Of a stretch of DNA of 64,000 nt, positions 46,474 to 54,608 are shown piece after piece (position 1 is the first letter of the stretch; every line of letters starts with the position of its first letter). The stretch comes from Stutzerimonas stutzeri (lineage in GTDB: Bacteria; Pseudomonadota; Gammaproteobacteria; Pseudomonadales; Pseudomonadaceae). Location: assembly GCF_002909485.1 (NCBI RefSeq), contig NZ_PPXG01000005.1, forward strand, positions 310,001 through 374,000, in the 5' to 3' direction. A program made the position numbers and the translations under genes. The notes beneath the pieces were generated by a model. That model saw only the letters and a list, made by a program, of their open reading frames with translations. It was not told where the DNA came from and searched no databases.

Positions 46474-48408
46474 ATGTTGGATTTACTGATCGTACTTGCA
46501 TTCGTTCTCTATGGTCTCTCGGCGGGGATGCGTGCTCGTGGCAAAGCTTCCCAGAGCCTCGACGAGTACTTCCTTGCCGGGCGAACCATCAAGGGCTGGC
46601 GCGCCGGTGTTTCGATGTCGGCCACGCAGTTCGCTGCCGATACGCCGCTTTTGGTCAGCGGTCTGGTAGCTACTGCTGGCGTGTTTGCGCTTTGGCGACT
46701 TTGGATCTACGGCCTGGCGTTCCTGTTGCTGGCATGGATATTCGCTTCGGGCTGGCGCCGTGCCGGGGTGCTGACCGATGCCGAGCTGACCCGTGTGCGT
46801 TACAGCGGGCCTGCCGTAGTGCCGCTGCGGCTATTCAAGGCGATCTATTACGGCACGGTGATCAACTGCGTGGTGCTGGCGATGGTCCTGGTGGCGGCCA
46901 TTCGTATTGCGGAGGTTTTCCTGCCATGGCACGAGTGGCTGCCGGGCGGCGTCTATGAGGTGATCCTCGGTGCGGTACAGGCCAGTGGGATTCGGCTGGG
47001 GGAGAGCATCAGTGGGCTGGATCAGCTGACGACCAGCACCAATAACCTCATTTCGATTCTGCTGATTCTCGCGTTCACCGCCATGTATTCGATCACTGGT
47101 GGTCTACGAGCGGTGGTGCAGACCGATGTCATGCAGTTCAGCGTGGCCATGTTGGGCACGCTGGTGTACGCCTGGTTCGTGGTAGATGCAGCAGGCGGCT
47201 TGGGCGGACTGACGGATCGAATCGTCGAGTTGTATGGCAGTGAGCAGGCGGCCAAGATGCTTTCCTTCTCACCACCGAGTAACGCCGGTGAGGCGCTCAT
47301 GCCGTTCCTGTTGATCGTAGGTTTGCAGTGGCTGTTCCAGATGAATTCCGATGGCACTGGCTATCTGGCGCAGCGCAGCATGGCGTGCCCGACGGATCGA
47401 GAGGCACGTATTGCCGGTCTGGTATTCACGTGGCTACAGATCTTCCTGCGTAGCCTGTTCTGGCTGGCGATCGCCATCGGCTTGCTGGTGCTGTATCCGT
47501 TCAGTCCGGAGGAGATGAGCGGCGAAGGGTTCACCGCCGCGCGTGAGGCATTGTTCGTTACCGGTATAGACGAGCTGTTACCGCCGGGTTTCCGCGGCCT
47601 GATGCTGGTTGGGCTGCTCGCAGCGTTGGCGTCGACCGTGGATACGCATCTGAACTGGGGCGCTTCGTACTGGAGTAATGATGTCTACGGTGGCGTCGTC
47701 GCGCCGAAGTTGCTCAAGCGCAAGCCGAAGGACAAGGAGCTGGTGTTGGTTGCACGGCTGTCCAACATCCTCATCCTGTTCATCGCGATGGTGATCATGG
47801 CCAACCTAGGATCGATCCAGACAGCCTGGTTCATTTCGCTGCTGTTCGGCGCTGGCATGGGTTCGGTGCTGGTGCTGCGTTGGCTCTGGGAGCGGATCAA
47901 CCTTTATTCCGAGCTGACGGCAATGGTCGTTTCGCTGATTACCGCTCCGTTGCTGCTCTATTTTCTCGGCACTGACCCTGAGCGGGAGTGGATACGCCTG
48001 GGCATCATGTCGCTGGTGACCTGTAGCGCCGCGATTCTCGTCAGCTACATTACTCCGCCAACGGACGAGCAGACGCTGGACCGCTTTTACCGTCGGGTGC
48101 GGCCGTTCGGTTTTTGGGGCAAGACCGCTACGCGCTGTGGTGTGACGCGTAGCGAATCACTCAGGGCGCTGGGCGCGCGTTTGTTCGCGGTCGTGGTGAC
48201 TGCGTTGTCTGTCTACACCCTGCTCGTAGGGGTCGGGCGCCTACTGTTCCCGCAGCCCGGCAGCAGCTCGACGTTTGCCTGGCTGTGCGTCGTCATTGGT
48301 ATCGCGCTAACGCCCGTCTGGATGTATCTGGCGTTCAGTCGCTACTTCGATGATGAGCATGAAAAAGAGTTAGGCCTGCAGGCAGATGTGGTTGAACCGG
48401 AAAGATAG
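46474..48408 (+). CDS. Sodium:solute symporter family protein
   Basis: A 644-residue polytopic transporter of the SSS family; the ATG at 46474 has ACAGGAA upstream, and an earlier in-frame start at 46393 would add a non-hydrophobic tail. Family-typical parts include DEYFLAGRTIKGWRAGVSMSA, FTAMYSITGGLRAVVQTDVMQ and a long C-terminal extension beyond the core. The substrate cannot be told from sequence. It is convergent with the SIR2-like gene, with a strong hairpin between them. Confidence 0.85.
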   Translation: MLDLLIVLAFVLYGLSAGMRARGKASQSLDEYFLAGRTIKGWRAGVSMSATQFAADTPLLVSGLVATAGVFALWRLWIYGLAFLLLAWIFASGWRRAGVLTDAELTRVRYSGPAVVPLRLFKAIYYGTVINCVVLAMVLVAAIRIAEVFLPWHEWLPGGVYEVILGAVQASGIRLGESISGLDQLTTSTNNLISILLILAFTAMYSITGGLRAVVQTDVMQFSVAMLGTLVYAWFVVDAAGGLGGLTDRIVELYGSEQAAKMLSFSPPSNAGEALMPFLLIVGLQWLFQMNSDGTGYLAQRSMACPTDREARIAGLVFTWLQIFLRSLFWLAIAIGLLVLYPFSPEEMSGEGFTAAREALFVTGIDELLPPGFRGLMLVGLLAALASTVDTHLNWGASYWSNDVYGGVVAPKLLKRKPKDKELVLVARLSNILILFIAMVIMANLGSIQTAWFISLLFGAGMGSVLVLRWLWERINLYSELTAMVVSLITAPLLLYFLGTDPEREWIRLGIMSLVTCSAAILVSYITPPTDEQTLDRFYRRVRPFGFWGKTATRCGVTRSESLRALGARLFAVVVTALSVYTLLVGVGRLLFPQPGSSSTFAWLCVVIGIALTPVWMYLAFSRYFDDEHEKELGLQADVVEPER

Positions 48409-48432
48409 CGGTTCGCCTATGCGCGTGCGAGG

Positions 48433-48470
48433 TAGGCGCGGACAGCCGAAAGCAGGCTCATCCGCGCCTA
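48433..48470. terminator. Hairpin between symporter and SIR2-like genes
   Basis: TAGGCGCGGA and TCCGCGCCTA form a 10-bp perfect stem, with an inner AGCC/GGCT stem in the 18-nt loop. It separates two convergent genes and may terminate both. There is no clear T run. Confidence 0.5.
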
Positions 48471-48510
48471 GACGCCTTAATATCTGTCAGGCCGCTCGTG
48501 CTTGGTGTGA

Positions 48511-49302
48511 TCAGGTCACGACAAGTTGCTGTAGAAAGTTCTTCAGCGCCGGACCCGGCTCGTCGTCCTCGGACGCGATCATGCGGATTCCCCACTGCCG
48601 CAGCACTTCTTCCTGAACCGGGTTGGGTTTGTGCGAGAAGACATAGGAAATGGGGCGAACGCCGAGGGTTTCGTGTTCATTCCAGATTTTCGAAAGCTTG
48701 TGAAAGAGCAGTCGGATATTGGTATCCGAAAGGCTGTAGCCGATAAACAGGACGGCCTTGCTCAGCGTGTCGGCGCGTAATTTGATGTCCAGGGGCGTTT
48801 CGAACTGCAGACGCTGGTAGTAGCTGGTTTCATCAAGAACGATCGACGCGTCATCGTCGAAGTCGCCATGGAACTTGACGATCTGTCTGACACCATCGCG
48901 GGCCTTGGTGAGGTCGCTGGCATTGGCGATCTTGATGTAATCGACGGCATGGGCATCGTGGGCGTACTCAAGCCATCGGTCGTAATTGGTGGTGTAGATC
49001 GCAGGAAAGCGACCGCGCACGATCAGGCGGTGAATCTCCGAGTCACGTATTTCGATGTTGCGATGCCACTCGCGGTCCATCCAGCTACGCAATGGGCCGA
49101 TGCTGCCTTTCTTGATCCGGTAATACTCGGCCAGCGCAAGGAAGTTGCCATAGGTGTTGAATACTTCCGGGTCGTAATCGAGCTGAACCGCGATCTCGTC
49201 GATCAGCTCTTTCCAGGGAGGCAGGCCGATATTGGCGGAAACCCCGGAGCCGACGAAGAGGATCAGACGATTGTTTCGGTACGCTTCGCGGAGCTGGTCC
49301 AT
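48511..49302 (-). CDS. SIR2-like (NADase-type) protein, candidate defence effector
   Basis: 263 residues of the SIR2-like fold found in bacterial defence proteins. Key elements are intact: NAD-binding GSGVS (18-22) and GLPPW (26-30), the catalytic TTNYD (N106), KFHGD with the catalytic His 145, and GYSLSDTNIR (188-197). Such domains cleave NAD+ in Thoeris, DSR, Kongming and SIR2-Argonaute systems. The ATG lies 6 nt after the stop of the HAM1-like gene, so the two are one operon. There is no second domain, so sensing must come from the partner. Local base composition is more AT-rich than the neighbours. Deacylase function is not excluded. Confidence 0.85.
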   Translation of the reverse strand: MDQLREAYRNNRLILFVGSGVSANIGLPPWKELIDEIAVQLDYDPEVFNTYGNFLALAEYYRIKKGSIGPLRSWMDREWHRNIEIRDSEIHRLIVRGRFPAIYTTNYDRWLEYAHDAHAVDYIKIANASDLTKARDGVRQIVKFHGDFDDDASIVLDETSYYQRLQFETPLDIKLRADTLSKAVLFIGYSLSDTNIRLLFHKLSKIWNEHETLGVRPISYVFSHKPNPVQEEVLRQWGIRMIASEDDEPGPALKNFLQQLVVT

Positions 49303-49308
49303 GAGAGG

Positions 49309-49857
49309 TCAGGACTCCCGCAAAAACGTTACGAATGCGTCTAGCGCACGCCGGCGCATGGACAGGCCGTTCTTCTGCGTGCCCAGCTGCGCAAATGTCT
49401 GGTTTTGGCCTTCGGGAATGAATACGTCATCCCATTCGAATCCTCCATGTCCGACGGGAGACGGGGCAATGCGTCCCGGCACCACACCCTCGAAGAAATG
49501 CCGTTTGCGGCCATCGCAATAGCCGATCAGGGTTCGCGCTTCGGCTGCAGGATCATCCAGACGCCCGATCAGCTCCGAGAACCGCTTGGCCTGTAGTCGG
49601 TCCCAAAATATCTGAGTCAGGCCGCCGGGAAAGCCGTTGAGGCTGTTGATGAACAGCCCGGTGTGTTCGACGAAAACTGGCTTTCCGATCATCTTGAACG
49701 CAACCAGCAGCTTGTCGCTCACCAACTGATACAGGTCCTCGGTGCGCAGTTCCTCGATACGGATCGGAAAGGGTTTTACCTCGATCCCACTGGGCTGGAG
49801 GATCTCGCGGACCTCAAGGATCTTCTGCGGATTGATGGACGCGAAGCGGATTTTCAT
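49309..49857 (-). CDS. HAM1/RdgB-like nucleotide-binding protein, candidate sensor
   Basis: 182 residues with the non-canonical purine NTP pyrophosphatase (ITPase) fold: SINPQK (7-12) in the phosphate loop, a GGFEWDD base-recognition strand (138-144) and a C-terminal helix KNGLSMRRRAL (162-172). Two hallmark positions are changed: the catalytic ADDSGL motif reads VEHTGL (63-68), putting His at the general-base Asp, and the SHR triad reads SMR. It may therefore bind (d)ITP-type nucleotides without hydrolysing them. It is the first gene of a two-gene operon with the SIR2-like effector; KomB of the Kongming system is the nearest described parallel. A housekeeping RdgB would be expected elsewhere in the genome. 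Confidence 0.82.
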   Translation of the reverse strand: MKIRFASINPQKILEVREILQPSGIEVKPFPIRIEELRTEDLYQLVSDKLLVAFKMIGKPVFVEHTGLFINSLNGFPGGLTQIFWDRLQAKRFSELIGRLDDPAAEARTLIGYCDGRKRHFFEGVVPGRIAPSPVGHGGFEWDDVFIPEGQNQTFAQLGTQKNGLSMRRRALDAFVTFLRES

Positions 49858-49970
49858 GGAACGAGCCAGCTCCGTTTTCGACGGATGAATGCTGCCGCTG
49901 CGACGGCCGCCCTTGTCTGTATGACGCAGGGTGAGTGGCTCGGTTCTGCTGGCCAGCGGATTAATCGATC

Positions 49971-49992
49971 AGGCGCACCGCCTCGTGCGCCT
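49971..49992 (-). terminator. Hairpin after the globin gene
   Basis: AGGCGCAC and GTGCGCCT form an 8-bp stem with a 6-nt loop, 52 nt past the globin stop on the minus strand. It probably ends the globin transcript and separates it from the HAM1-SIR2 unit, whose promoter should then lie at about 49858-49970. I see no convincing -35/-10 there. Confidence 0.45.
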
Positions 49993-50043
49993 TAGGGCGA
50001 TGCATCCCCGCGCCTGGAGCGAAGGGACTGGGGGGAGGGTGCT

Positions 50044-50484
50044 TCAACGCCGACCCGGACGCATCGGGCAGGCCGCCTGCACCTGGCGGATCCGCTCGGC
50101 GGGGACGCGCAGCTGTCGCAGCAGATACTCGGCAAATTCTGGCGTATATGGCTGACGGGCAATGGCCTGTTCCATGCAGAACAGCCAGGCGTCTCGCTCC
50201 GCCTCGCCGACCTGCCAGCGAGTATGGAATTGCGGGATGCTGATGCTGCCGTACTTCTCGGCGTAGCGCTTCGGGCCTCCGAGCCAGCCGCTAAGAAAGC
50301 ACGCGAGCCGATCCTGTGCCTCGCTCACATCTGGCGGGTACATGGCGCGGACGCCTATGGCCTGTGGCGCTTCATCCATGACCTTGTAGAAGTCCGCGAC
50401 TAGCTGTTGCAGCCCGGGCTCGCCGCCCGCTGCTCGGAAAGACGCGTCGTCGACGCCGAAAGCAGGAGGTTGATCGAGGTTCAT
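50044..50484 (-). CDS. Group 2 truncated hemoglobin
   Basis: 146 residues of the 2-on-2 globin fold: GGEPGLQQLVADFYKVMD (helices A-B), LACFLSGWLGGPKRYAEKYG (helix E region), a proximal-histidine-like IPQFHTRW segment, and the GEAERDAWLFCMEQA helix. Such globins bind O2 or NO and often help in NO or redox stress. Divergent from a universal stress gene, with a degenerate ANR/FNR-like site between them. Confidence 0.88.
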   Translation of the reverse strand: MNLDQPPAFGVDDASFRAAGGEPGLQQLVADFYKVMDEAPQAIGVRAMYPPDVSEAQDRLACFLSGWLGGPKRYAEKYGSISIPQFHTRWQVGEAERDAWLFCMEQAIARQPYTPEFAEYLLRQLRVPAERIRQVQAACPMRPGRR

Positions 50485-50528
50485 CAGCTCGCCTCTGGCT
50501 CATTGAAGTGGCGCCGGATGATGCGCGC

Positions 50529-50542
50529 TTGTGCCAGATCAA
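50529..50542. promoter_or_regulatory. Degenerate ANR/FNR-like box between globin and usp genes
   Basis: TTGTG-CCAG-ATCAA keeps the full right half (ATCAA) and TTG of the left half of the TTGAT-N4-ATCAA consensus. It is 77 nt upstream of the usp ATG and 45 nt from the globin start. Confidence 0.4.
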
Positions 50543-50618
50543 AACAAGTGCAAGCAGCACCGACAGCGGGGTGAGAGCTGGTCTAAGCTAAAGACCCATA
50601 CAAGAGCGGAGAGAGCAA

Positions 50619-51050
50619 ATGCGCAAGCTTCTGGTTGCATACGACGGTTCGGAAAACTCCAAGCGCGCCCTGCAGTATGTCGTCGACCTGGCGCGCGATA
50701 CCGGCCTTACGCCGCAGGTCCACGTGGTCAATGTCCAGCATGAGCCGGTCATCTACGGCGAATATTTCACCGCGGCGATGTACGACGAGCTCAATAAAAG
50801 CATCATTGCCAAGGGACGTACTGTTCTCGACGAGGCGGCTGCCGTGCTTCAGGCCACTGGCCTGAGCTGCGAGACCCATGCGCTCATGGGCAACGTCGCT
50901 GAACAGGTCGCCGATGCGGTCAAGCGTCTTGGGTGCGACACCGTAGTGATGGGCACCCGCGGTCTTGGTAGCTTCACCGGACTGCTACTGGGTTCGGTGG
51001 CGAACCGGGTGATCCATGAGGTATCGGTCCCGGTTCTGCTGGTCAAATGA
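50619..51050 (+). CDS. Universal stress protein (UspA family)
   Basis: 143 residues with the single Usp domain: MRKLLVAYDGSENSKRALQYV at the N-terminus and the ATP-binding VMGTRGLGSFTGLLLGSVANRV loop near the C-terminus. In pseudomonads such proteins help survival under low oxygen. A GGAGAG site precedes the ATG. The degenerate ANR-like box upstream would agree with anaerobic induction, which is inference. Confidence 0.92.
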   Translation: MRKLLVAYDGSENSKRALQYVVDLARDTGLTPQVHVVNVQHEPVIYGEYFTAAMYDELNKSIIAKGRTVLDEAAAVLQATGLSCETHALMGNVAEQVADAVKRLGCDTVVMGTRGLGSFTGLLLGSVANRVIHEVSVPVLLVK

Positions 51051-51074
51051 GCTGAACCTGCCAGCCCTGGTCGA

Positions 51075-51419
51075 TCAGTCCTGTTTGCCCTTGAGCAGGT
51101 CGGCCAGGTTGGCGAAGGCTTTGAAGGTTTCCTTCGGGCCCAGATCGCTACCGGGCCGGGCTTCGGCGTGGTACTGGTTATCGGTGTAGCGGGAGTGTTC
51201 GTTGTCGTGGCAGTACAGGCAGAGCAGCTCCCAGTTCGAGCCATCCTCGGGGTTGTTGTCGTGATTGTGGTCCTTGTGGTGGACCGTCAGTTCACTCAGG
51301 CGTTTGCCGGAAAACTCCCGCGCGCAACGCCCGCAGACCCAGGGGTACATCTTCAATGCCTTTTCCCGATAGCCTTGTTCGCGCTGGCTATAGGGTGTGG
51401 AGGGCTTGCTGGTGCTCAT
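51075..51419 (-). CDS. yajD: HNH nuclease-domain protein YajD
   Basis: 114 residues with the HNH fold: paired Cys in WVCGRCAREF, the HNH core LTVHHKDHNHDNN, and LLCLYCHDNEHSR. It matches the YajD family seen in many proteobacteria, function unknown. Chromosomal context is housekeeping-like, and there are no phage packaging genes nearby, so it is not a prophage terminase-associated HNH. It is followed upstream by a YebC-family gene on the same strand, though separated from it. Confidence 0.88.
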   Translation of the reverse strand: MSTSKPSTPYSQREQGYREKALKMYPWVCGRCAREFSGKRLSELTVHHKDHNHDNNPEDGSNWELLCLYCHDNEHSRYTDNQYHAEARPGSDLGPKETFKAFANLADLLKGKQD

Positions 51420-51467
51420 CTTGAATGCTCGCCGGATTACAGTGCTCGTTAGTAAAGCCGATGGTGA

Positions 51468-52166
51468 TCAGCCAGCCAAGCCGACGTAGACGTTTTGCAC
51501 GTCATCGTGGGCGTCGATGGCTTCGAGAAAGGCTTCGACTTCTTCCAGTTCGGCGCCCGACAGGCTGACCGGGTTCTTCGGGCGATAGCCTAGTTGCGCG
51601 GACTGAACCGTGAAGCCAAATTCCGGCAGGGCCTTGCAGACGGCGTCGAGATCAGTCGGTTCGGTGATGAACAGCGAAGCGCCTTCTTCTGCCGCTTCGA
51701 AATCCTGAGCGCCGGCTTCGATCGCAGCCATTTCTGCATCGGCACCGCCTTCAGGTGCGGCTTCGATCATGCCGACATGGTCGAAGTCCCAACTCACCGA
51801 ACCGGAGGAACCCAACTGGCCCTTACGGAACAGCACGCGGATTTCGGCGACGGTGCGGTTCACGTTGTCGGTCAGGCACTCGACGATGAGCGGAACCTGA
51901 TGTGGAGCGAAGCCTTCGTATAGGGTGCGTTCGTAGTGAACTACCTCGCCGCTCAGGCCGGCGCCTTTCTTGATGGCGCGTTCCAGGGTGTCCTTGGGCA
52001 TCGAGGCCTTCTTCGCCTGTTCGACCACAAGGCGCAGGCGCGGATTCATGTCGGGGTCGGCACCGCTGCGGGCTGCAATCATGATTTCTTTCGACAGTTT
52101 GCCGAAGACCCTGCCTTTGGCGTTCGCCGCTGCTTCCTTATGTTTAGCTTTCCACTGTGCGCCCAT
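51468..52166 (-). CDS. YebC/PmpR family protein (YeeN-like branch)
   Basis: 232 residues of the YebC/TACO1 fold: [77 protein letters not shown] and GSVSWDFD. The shortened N-terminus (MGAQWKAKH, not AGHSKW) suggests the YeeN-type paralogue rather than the ruvC-linked YebC. The family was long listed as transcription regulators; recent work points to relieving ribosome stalling at proline stretches. Confidence 0.88.
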   Translation of the reverse strand: MGAQWKAKHKEAAANAKGRVFGKLSKEIMIAARSGADPDMNPRLRLVVEQAKKASMPKDTLERAIKKGAGLSGEVVHYERTLYEGFAPHQVPLIVECLTDNVNRTVAEIRVLFRKGQLGSSGSVSWDFDHVGMIEAAPEGGADAEMAAIEAGAQDFEAAEEGASLFITEPTDLDAVCKALPEFGFTVQSAQLGYRPKNPVSLSGAELEEVEAFLEAIDAHDDVQNVYVGLAG

Positions 52167-52380
52167 GCTCGTCCCCGTCTGATGTGATGAAGCCAGGGGC
52201 GAATTCTATAGCGTATTTCGCGTTCACGTCGCCGGTGGTAGTCAAGGAAGGCAAGGTGCCTATAACAGGCCGATCAGCGGCGGGGCGGTGACTGTGCCGC
52301 TCAATATTGTCGCCACTGTATGGATCGGCCATCAGAGGCCGAGGATCTAATGGCTTTTTCGGTAACCAAGGTGCGTCACC

Positions 52381-53265
52381 ATGTCGCCTCGGGATCTGCT
52401 GCTTGCATTGGTAGTCATCGTTGTCTGGGGCATGAACTTCGTGGTCATCATGGTCGGCCTGCACGATGTTCCGCCGATGTTGCTAGGGGCACTGCGCTTC
52501 ATGCTGGCGGCGGTGCCGGCAGTGTTCTTCATCAGGCGTCCGCAAGTGCCGTTGCGCTGGATGCTGGCTTATGGGCTGACTATCTCCCTGGGGCAGTTCG
52601 CCTTTTTATTCACCGCCATGAAGCACGGTATGCCGGCGGGACTGGCCTCACTGGTACTGCAGTCGCAGGCCTTCTTCACACTGTTCTTCGCGGCGCTGTT
52701 TCTCGGTGAGCGGTTGCGCGCGGCCAACCTCCTCGGGTTGGTGATTGCTGCCTGCGGCCTTGCGCTGATCGGCGCTCAGAGCGGGCTGGGCATGACGTTG
52801 AGCGGATTCGTGCTGACCATCTGTGCGGCGTCGATGTGGGCGCTGGGCAATATCGTCACGCGCAAGGTCGGCAAGGTGAATCTTGTCGGATTGGTGGTAT
52901 GGGGCAGCTTGGTACCGCCGCTGCCGTTCCTGGCGCTGTCGCTGTGGCTGGAGGGGCCGGTGGTGATCGAGGCGGCGCTGCGAGGTATCGGTTGGCAGAC
53001 GATTCTGGTGCTCGCCTATCTGGCATTTGGCGCAACGATTCTCGGCTATGGGCTTTGGAGTCGGTTGCTTTCACGCTACCCGGCCAGCCAGGTGGCGCCG
53101 TTCTCGCTGCTGGTGCCAGTGGTCGGGCTGACGTCGGCAAGCTTGCTGCTAGGCGAGCGACTAGGTTCGCTGCAGCTGGGCGGTGCGTTGTTGGTGATGG
53201 TCGGGTTGGGCGTGAATGTCTGCGGCGGCTGGCTGGTTGGCCGTTTGCGCTTGGTCAGAGTCTGA
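52381..53265 (+). CDS. EamA-family (DMT) transporter
   Basis: 294 residues with ten predicted membrane helices in two EamA repeats (about 5-135 and 145-285). The start MSPRDLLLALVVIVVWGMNF and the LQSQAFFTLFFAALFLGERL segment resemble the O-acetylserine/cysteine exporter EamA of enterobacteria. An AAGGTG site precedes the ATG. The true substrate is unknown. Confidence 0.85.
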   Translation: MSPRDLLLALVVIVVWGMNFVVIMVGLHDVPPMLLGALRFMLAAVPAVFFIRRPQVPLRWMLAYGLTISLGQFAFLFTAMKHGMPAGLASLVLQSQAFFTLFFAALFLGERLRAANLLGLVIAACGLALIGAQSGLGMTLSGFVLTICAASMWALGNIVTRKVGKVNLVGLVVWGSLVPPLPFLALSLWLEGPVVIEAALRGIGWQTILVLAYLAFGATILGYGLWSRLLSRYPASQVAPFSLLVPVVGLTSASLLLGERLGSLQLGGALLVMVGLGVNVCGGWLVGRLRLVRV

Positions 53266-53302
53266 AACGCCCGGCGTTGGACCGGGCGTAGCAGTGATTG
53301 CT

Positions 53303-53437
53303 TCAATGAGTCGCGGCGTGGGCGCCGAGCAGCGAAGTGCCCCCGTCTTTCTTGTCGCGCTTGGCCATGCGTTTTTCTTGTGCGGTTTTCAACGGTTTTT
53401 TCTTGCCGTCCTTTTTCGCGTCCATTCCCTTGCTCAT
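53303..53437 (-). CDS. Small lysine-rich protein
   Basis: 44 residues from the ATG at 53437, preceded by GAGGTG; the frame extends upstream to 53578 but that part looks non-coding. Very basic, with KKPLKTAQEKRMAKRDKK, then GGTSLLGAHAATH. I recall similar tiny proteins across Pseudomonas; no function is known to me. A nucleic-acid-binding role is possible on charge alone. Confidence 0.6.
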   Translation of the reverse strand: MSKGMDAKKDGKKKPLKTAQEKRMAKRDKKDGGTSLLGAHAATH

Positions 53438-53593
53438 GGTGTTCACCTCTGATTGCGTGGCTGGACATGTCCTGATGTGCAAAGGCCTGACTGTCGCTGC
53501 TGGAGCGAAGACTGTTTCCCGGCCTGGTGTCTTCCATGACCGCTGCAGTATGGCATTGCTGCGGTACTTTGCACGCAATGCTTTGATGGCGAT

Positions 53594-54307
53594 TCAGCCG
53601 AACAGGCTGTGCTGGTCGCGCTGACGACGGCCGGCGTCATAACGCTGGCGGAAGGCAGCCTGGAAGTGAAGGACAAGGCGTGGCAATTCGGCCAAGCGCA
53701 GCAGCGTTTCTTCATCAAGCGACGGGTTTAGGAAGCAGCGCCACAGGTGCGCAACGCTGATATCGGGATGTGGGCGCTCGAGCAACTGCATACCGTCGCC
53801 GGGGTGCACTATGCCTTCCTCGATGGTCCGATAGAGCCAGCCGGTGCGGCCGCTCAATGACAGCTCGCGGGCCAGGCCGCGTATGCCAAGTCGATTGTCC
53901 AGCTTTACGCAAGGTGAACGCGGTTGGCTCACTTCGATTACAGCGTCGCCCCAGCGCAGTCGGTCGCCGATACACAGGCGCTCCTCGTTCAGCGATTCGC
54001 TGCCAAGGTTTTCACCGAAAGCGCCAAGGCCAAACTGCGTGCGCAGCTGCGGGAAACGCTGCGCCCAATAAGCGTAGTGCTGCGTCGGGTAATGGCACAG
54101 GGTGCGGTCCGGCCCACCATGAAAGCGCCGGTCGGCGATTTGATCGCCTTGTAAACTGTCCATACCCAGCCACAGCGGGCCTTCGCTCAGCTGCTTGACC
54201 ATCGCAGTGGCCTTGCTGCCGCCGGGTAGGGCGAGGAGGCGTCGACACAACAGCGGGCCGAGGACTGTCCAACTGTTTTGCGGCGTGGGTGCGGAGCTGT
54301 CGCTCAA
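53594..54307 (-). CDS. MOSC domain protein (YiiM-like)
   Basis: The open frame runs to 54637, but similarity begins near the TTG at 54307, which overlaps the stop of the upstream 65-codon gene (TTGA); 237 residues. MOSC domains bind molybdenum cofactor and sulphur. Present are GGPDRTLCHYPTQHY, FGENL, ICIGD-like LCIGDRLRWG, the conserved Cys in SQPRSPCVKLDNRLG, and a C-terminal helical extension as in YiiM. YiiM-type proteins reduce hydroxylated compounds such as 6-N-hydroxylaminopurine. The start is uncertain. Confidence 0.78.
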   Translation of the reverse strand: MSDSSAPTPQNSWTVLGPLLCRRLLALPGGSKATAMVKQLSEGPLWLGMDSLQGDQIADRRFHGGPDRTLCHYPTQHYAYWAQRFPQLRTQFGLGAFGENLGSESLNEERLCIGDRLRWGDAVIEVSQPRSPCVKLDNRLGIRGLARELSLSGRTGWLYRTIEEGIVHPGDGMQLLERPHPDISVAHLWRCFLNPSLDEETLLRLAELPRLVLHFQAAFRQRYDAGRRQRDQHSLFG

Positions 54308-54501
54308 GATTGCTGCGCCTGGTGGAGCCGCTCCAGCTCGCGGCGCACCATCGCGGTGTACTCGGGCGGGCTGAGTCGATACAGCTCGGTGGCGACCCAT
54401 GCCAACCAGCGGGGGCCGAGCAGCGCTTGCTGATCCAGCAGCCGCTGGGCTTCGACAATGGCGCGCTCGGTGTTGCGTTGATGGAAATCTGCACGACTCA
54501 C
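54304..54501 (-). CDS. Small hypothetical protein upstream of MOSC gene
   Basis: 65 residues from a GTG at 54501, preceded by CGGAGAAG at good spacing. The sequence is amphipathic and helical with many Arg/Glu (AIVEAQRLLDQQALLGPRW, MVRRELERLHQAQQS). Its stop overlaps the MOSC start, implying coupled translation. I recall a similar pseudomonad protein of unknown function, but not its name. It is divergent from dgt. Confidence 0.6.
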   Translation of the reverse strand: MSRADFHQRNTERAIVEAQRLLDQQALLGPRWLAWVATELYRLSPPEYTAMVRRELERLHQAQQS

Positions 54502-54608
54502 GAATCTTCTCCGTCGCAGTGGTATGAGTGGTTAAAGTTGGGCGATGGTAAACCCAGAGCGGTCGCGTTAGGCTCGATGGATCTTTTTTCGCGCCACGAG
54601 AACGACGC

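Noticed and set aside
49858..50043. A hidden adenosine deaminase (KomA) fragment next to the HAM1-SIR2 pair
   Set aside because: The 186-nt gap is too short, and the adjacent gene is clearly a truncated globin; the symporter on the other side is also unrelated.
51075..51419. HNH gene as a prophage packaging endonuclease
   Set aside because: No terminase, portal or other phage genes lie nearby, and the sequence fits the chromosomal YajD family.
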